Position numbers and translations under genes: made by a program. A DNA stretch of 6,129 bases from CAVSUR01 sp052143655. GTDB lineage: Bacteria > Actinomycetota > Actinomycetes > Streptosporangiales > Streptosporangiaceae. Shown here one piece after another: positions 3,245-6,129 of this stretch (position 1 is its first letter; each line of letters opens with the position of its first letter). The stretch is from contig JBKQSL010000419.1 in assembly GCA_052143655.1 (NCBI GenBank), positions 1-6,129 on the forward strand, given 5' to 3'. Under the pieces are notes generated by a model. The model was not told the origin of the DNA. It searched no databases and saw only the letters and a program-made list of their open reading frames with translations.

Positions 3245-6074
3245 CGGCCCAGCTGCGCCCGGTGCCCATCGACACCGCCAGCGGCACGGTCAGCTCGTGC
3301 GCGCCGCACATCTGCGCGCGCACCAGGTCACGTAGCTCGTCCAGCTCGCCCGGGGCGACCTCGAAAAGCAGCTCGTCGTGGACCTGCAGCAGCATCCGCG
3401 ACCGCAGGCCGCGGCGGGTGATCTCGGCGTGCACGTTCAGCATCGCGACCTTGATGATGTCGGCGGCCGAACCCTGGATCGGCGCGTTCAGTGCCATCCG
3501 CTCCGCCATCTCCCGGCGCTGGCGGTTGTCGGACGTCAGGTCGGGCAGGTACCGGCGGCGCCCCATGATCGTCTGGGTGTAGCCGTCCTTGCGGGCCTGC
3601 ACCACCACATCGTGCAGGTAATCCCGCACCCCGCCGAACTCCTGGAAGTACTCCTCCATGAAGCCGCGCGCCTCGTCGGCGGACACGTGCAGCTGCTGGG
3701 ACAGCCCGTAGACCGACAGCCCGTAAGCCAGGCCGTAGTTCATCGCCTTGATCTTGCTGCGCAGATCGCCGGTGACCTCCTCCGGCGGCACGGCGAAGAC
3801 CCGCGACGCGGTCTCGGCGTGGAAGTCGTGGCCGGAGCTGAACGCGGCCGCCAGCGCCGCGTCGCCGGAAAGGTCGGCCATGATCCGCAGCTCGATCTGG
3901 CTGTAGTCCGCGGTCAGCAGGCACTCGTAGCCCTCGCCGACAACGAACCCGCGGCGGATCCGGCGGCCTTCCTCGGTCCGGATCGGGATGTTCTGCAGGT
4001 TCGGGTCGGTCGACGACAGCCGCCCGGTCGCCGCGATCATCTGGTTGTAGGTGGTGTGGATCCGGCCGTCGGTGCCGGCCATCGGGATCAGCGAGTCCAC
4101 GATGCTCTTGAGCTTGGCCACGTCCCGGTGCCGCAGCAGGTAGCCGAGCACCGGATGGCCGGTCTGCGCCAGCAGCGAGGTCAGTGCCTCGGAGTCGGTG
4201 GTGTAACCGGTCTTGATCCGCTTGGTCTTGGGCAGGCCCAGCTCGGTGAACAGCACTTCCTGGAGCTGCTTGGGCGAGCCGAGGTTGAACTCGTGCCCGG
4301 TCGCGGCGAACGCGCCCTGCTCGGCCGCCTTGACTTCGGCAGCCAGCGTGGCCGACATGTCGGCGAAGTGCTCCACGTCGGCGGCGATGCCGGCCTGCTC
4401 CATCTGCGCCAGCACGGTGACCAGCGGCAGCTCAACCTCGGCCAGCAGCTCGGTGGCCCCGCGCGCGGCCAGGTCCGCGTCGAGCGCCTCGGCCAGCTGG
4501 GCGGTCGCGGCCGCGCGCTGGGCCAGTCGCTCCGCCTCGTCGGTGTCGGACAGCTCCAGCGCCAGCTGGCCGGACCTGGCCGCAGCGCCTTCGGCCAGTT
4601 CCCGGCCCAGGTAACGCAGCGACAGGTCAGCCAGGTCGAACGACCGCTGGCCGGGCAGCGCCAGGTAGGCGGCCAGCGCGGTGTCGCTGGTCAGCCCGCG
4701 CAGCTCCAGGCCGCGGGCGGCCAGGGCGTGCATCGGGCCCTTGGCGTCGTGCATGGCCTTGGGCAGGTCCGGGTCGGCCAGCCAGCCGGCCAGTGCCTGC
4801 TCGTCCTCCGGCGTCAGCGCGGTGGGGTCGATGAAGCCCGCCGCCCCGCCGGCGGCGGCCAGGGCGACCCCTGTGGCGTCACCGGTGCCGCGGCCCCAGC
4901 TCCCGCTGACCGCCAGGCCGGTCCGCGCCGGACGTGCACGGTCTTGGGCGGCGCTGTCTGCGGCGGCGCTGTCTGCGGCGGCGCTGTCTGCGGCGGCGCT
5001 GGCCGGCCCGGCATGGGCCGCCAGCCACTCAGCGACCTCGCCCGGGCCGAGCCGGGTCAGCTCGACCTCGAAGCCCGGCGCCGCCTCCCCTGGCTCTGCC
5101 GCCGTGGCGGGCACGGCAATGCCGTTCGGCAGGGTGGCGTAGAGGCGGTCGCGCAGGACCCGGAACTGCAGCGTGTCGAACAGCTGGTGGATCTGCTCCC
5201 GGTCCCACGGGGCCGGCCGCAGGCCGGAGAGCTCGGCATCCACCGGGACGTCCCGGGCCAGCTCGGTGAGCTGGCGGTTGCGCAGCACGTCGGCCAGGTG
5301 CTCGCGCAGGTTGTCTCCTGCCCGGCCCTTGACCTCGCCGACCCGGTCGGCCAGCGCGGCGAGCGAGCCGTACTCCACGACCCACTTGGCCGCGGTCTTC
5401 TCCCCCACCCCGGGGATCGACGGCAGGTTGTCGCTGGGGTCGCCGCGCAGCGCGGCGAAGTCCGGGTACTGCGTCGGCGTCAGGCCGTATTTCTCGGCGA
5501 CCGCGGCCGGGGTGAACCGGGTCATGTCGCTGATGCCGCGGCGGGTCATCAGCACGGTGACGTTGTCGTTGACCAGCTGCAGCGCGTCCCGGTCACCGGT
5601 CACGATCAGCACGCTCATGCCCTGCGCCTCGGCCTGGGTGGCCAGCGTCGCGAGGATGTCGTCGGCCTCGTAGCCCGCCGCCGACAGCCGCGCGATGCCG
5701 AGCGCGTCGAGGACCTCGAAGATCAGGCTGAGCTGGCCGCGGAAGTCCGCGGGGGTCTCCTTGCGGTTGGCCTTGTACTCGACGTACTGCTCGTGCCGGA
5801 ACGTCGGCTCGCTGCGGTCAAAGGCCACCACGACGTGGGTGGGCTGCTCGTCGCGCAGGACGTTGATGAGCATGGCCGTGAACCCGTAGACCGCGTTGGT
5901 CGGCTGCCCGGTCGTGGTGGCGAAGTTCTCGGCCGGCAGCGCGAAGAACGCACGGTAGGCCAGTGAGTGGCCGTCGAGCAGGAGCAGCCGCCCGGCGGTA
6001 CCGCCCGCGCCCGCGGGCGGCTGAGCTGCGGCAGCGGCCGGCTTGGCCGCCTTGGTCGACGCGGGAGAAGTCAC
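3231..6074 (-). CDS. polA: DNA polymerase I
   Basis: 947-residue cytoplasmic polymerase that removes RNA primers and fills repair gaps, including those left by UvrABC. The 5' nuclease (about 29-315) has DGHSLAYR (34-41), FDRSEPTFR (85-93), YEADD (135-139), TGDRDALQL (159-167) and the helix-hairpin-helix DNLPSIPGVGEKTA (215-228). The middle, 3'-5' exonuclease-like domain (about 330-530) lacks the DxE and other catalytic aspartates, so proofreading is probably absent, as in Taq and mycobacterial Pol I. The polymerase domain has TGRLSSTDPNLQNIPIRT (683-700), motif A DYSQIELR (723-730), motif B RSKIKAMNYGLAYG (772-785) and motif C QVHDELLFE (897-905); D723, D900 and E901 are the expected metal ligands. 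Position 780 is Tyr where E. coli has Phe762. It is longer than the mycobacterial enzyme (about 900) because of an Ala/Pro-rich N-terminus (about 28 residues) and an Ala/Asp/Ser repeat (about 358-378). The GTG start has no Shine-Dalgarno but a -10 box six bases upstream. Confidence 0.97.
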   Translation of the reverse strand: MTSPASTKAAKPAAAAAQPPAGAGGTAGRLLLLDGHSLAYRAFFALPAENFATTTGQPTNAVYGFTAMLINVLRDEQPTHVVVAFDRSEPTFRHEQYVEYKANRKETPADFRGQLSLIFEVLDALGIARLSAAGYEADDILATLATQAEAQGMSVLIVTGDRDALQLVNDNVTVLMTRRGISDMTRFTPAAVAEKYGLTPTQYPDFAALRGDPSDNLPSIPGVGEKTAAKWVVEYGSLAALADRVGEVKGRAGDNLREHLADVLRNRQLTELARDVPVDAELSGLRPAPWDREQIHQLFDTLQFRVLRDRLYATLPNGIAVPATAAEPGEAAPGFEVELTRLGPGEVAEWLAAHAGPASAAADSAAADSAAADSAAQDRARPARTGLAVSGSWGRGTGDATGVALAAAGGAAGFIDPTALTPEDEQALAGWLADPDLPKAMHDAKGPMHALAARGLELRGLTSDTALAAYLALPGQRSFDLADLSLRYLGRELAEGAAARSGQLALELSDTDEAERLAQRAAATAQLAEALDADLAARGATELLAEVELPLVTVLAQMEQAGIAADVEHFADMSATLAAEVKAAEQGAFAATGHEFNLGSPKQLQEVLFTELGLPKTKRIKTGYTTDSEALTSLLAQTGHPVLGYLLRHRDVAKLKSIVDSLIPMAGTDGRIHTTYNQMIAATGRLSSTDPNLQNIPIRTEEGRRIRRGFVVGEGYECLLTADYSQIELRIMADLSGDAALAAAFSSGHDFHAETASRVFAVPPEEVTGDLRSKIKAMNYGLAYGLSVYGLSQQLHVSADEARGFMEEYFQEFGGVRDYLHDVVVQARKDGYTQTIMGRRRYLPDLTSDNRQRREMAERMALNAPIQGSAADIIKVAMLNVHAEITRRGLRSRMLLQVHDELLFEVAPGELDELRDLVRAQMCGAHELTVPLAVSMGTGRSWADAAH
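4948..5000. repeat. 15-bp tandem repeat (about 3.5 copies) inside polA
   Basis: GCTGTCTGCGGCG recurs at 4953, 4968 and 4983 with a strict period of 15 and a partial copy at the right end (4998). It encodes repeated Ala-Asp-Ser-Ala-Ala in frame (about residues 359-376), lengthening the linker at the start of the degenerate exonuclease domain. Copies are nearly identical, which suggests recent slippage. Confidence 0.92.
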
Positions 6075-6080
6075 CCGGGA

Positions 6081-6086
6081 AGTCTA
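6081..6086 (-). promoter_or_regulatory. Probable -10 box for a leaderless polA transcript
   Basis: TAGACT on the minus strand is followed by six bases and then the polA GTG, so the expected transcription start coincides with the first base of the start codon. There is no Shine-Dalgarno before the GTG. Leaderless mRNAs of this layout are frequent in actinobacteria. No good -35 hexamer is visible, and only 55 bases upstream are in the window. Confidence 0.45.
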
Positions 6087-6106
6087 GTGCGCGGCGCCGA
6101 CACTAG
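6084..6106. repeat. Inverted repeat upstream of polA overlapping the -10 box
   Basis: CTAGTG (6084-6089) and CACTAG (6101-6106) are perfect complements around an 11-base centre that itself contains the palindrome CGGCGCCG. It lies in the promoter spacer and overlaps the proposed -10 box. It could be an operator for a dimeric regulator, or chance. Confidence 0.5.
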
Positions 6107-6129
6107 CTGGCTCGCTGACCCAGCGCGGG

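Noticed and set aside
3378..5966. 862-codon plus-strand open frame opposite polA, and the similar long frame opposite rpsA (1397-2926).
   Set aside because: Long antisense frames arise from GC-rich third positions. The translations are low in complexity and resemble no family, while the minus strand encodes clear PolA and S1.

Overview
This is a very GC-rich stretch of chromosome, almost certainly from a high-GC actinobacterium. The strongest clues are the ribosomal protein S1, whose sequence is of the actinobacterial type (four S1 repeats, then a WLEGF-containing segment and a short polar tail), and the gene order polA, rpsA, coaE, uvrB. The exact genus cannot be read from the sequence.

All genes lie on the minus strand, so transcription runs from right to left. 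From right to left: polA, encoding DNA polymerase I (6074 to 3231), with a probable leaderless GTG start and a Rho-independent terminator (3156-3185). Next is a good housekeeping-type promoter (TTGACC, 17 bases, TATTCT), a leader of about 180 bases with small hairpins, and rpsA (2920 to 1433), which ends at a very strong palindromic terminator (1361-1395). A broken remnant of a LuxR-family response regulator (about 1308 to 1111, interrupted by a TAG) follows. Then comes a mostly non-coding stretch that ends in a 20-codon upstream ORF (872 to 810), whose stop lies one base before the GTG of coaE (808 to 155). Last is the first 15 codons of uvrB (47 to the window edge), with a strong ribosome binding site.

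The genes are housekeeping genes. PolA and UvrB work in the same repair pathway: UvrB verifies damage and PolA refills the excised gap. RpsA serves translation initiation and CoaE makes coenzyme A. The terminators after polA and rpsA and the separate rpsA promoter indicate separate transcription units rather than one operon.

I see no new multi-gene system here. The observations worth a second look are small: the LuxR pseudogene, the tiny ORF apparently coupled to coaE, in-frame Ala-rich minisatellites in both coaE and polA, a tandem copy of the polA 3' end that includes its stop codon, twin hairpins with identical loops in the rpsA leader, and an inverted repeat at the polA promoter. There are no convincing tRNA, CRISPR, insertion-sequence or attachment-site signals.
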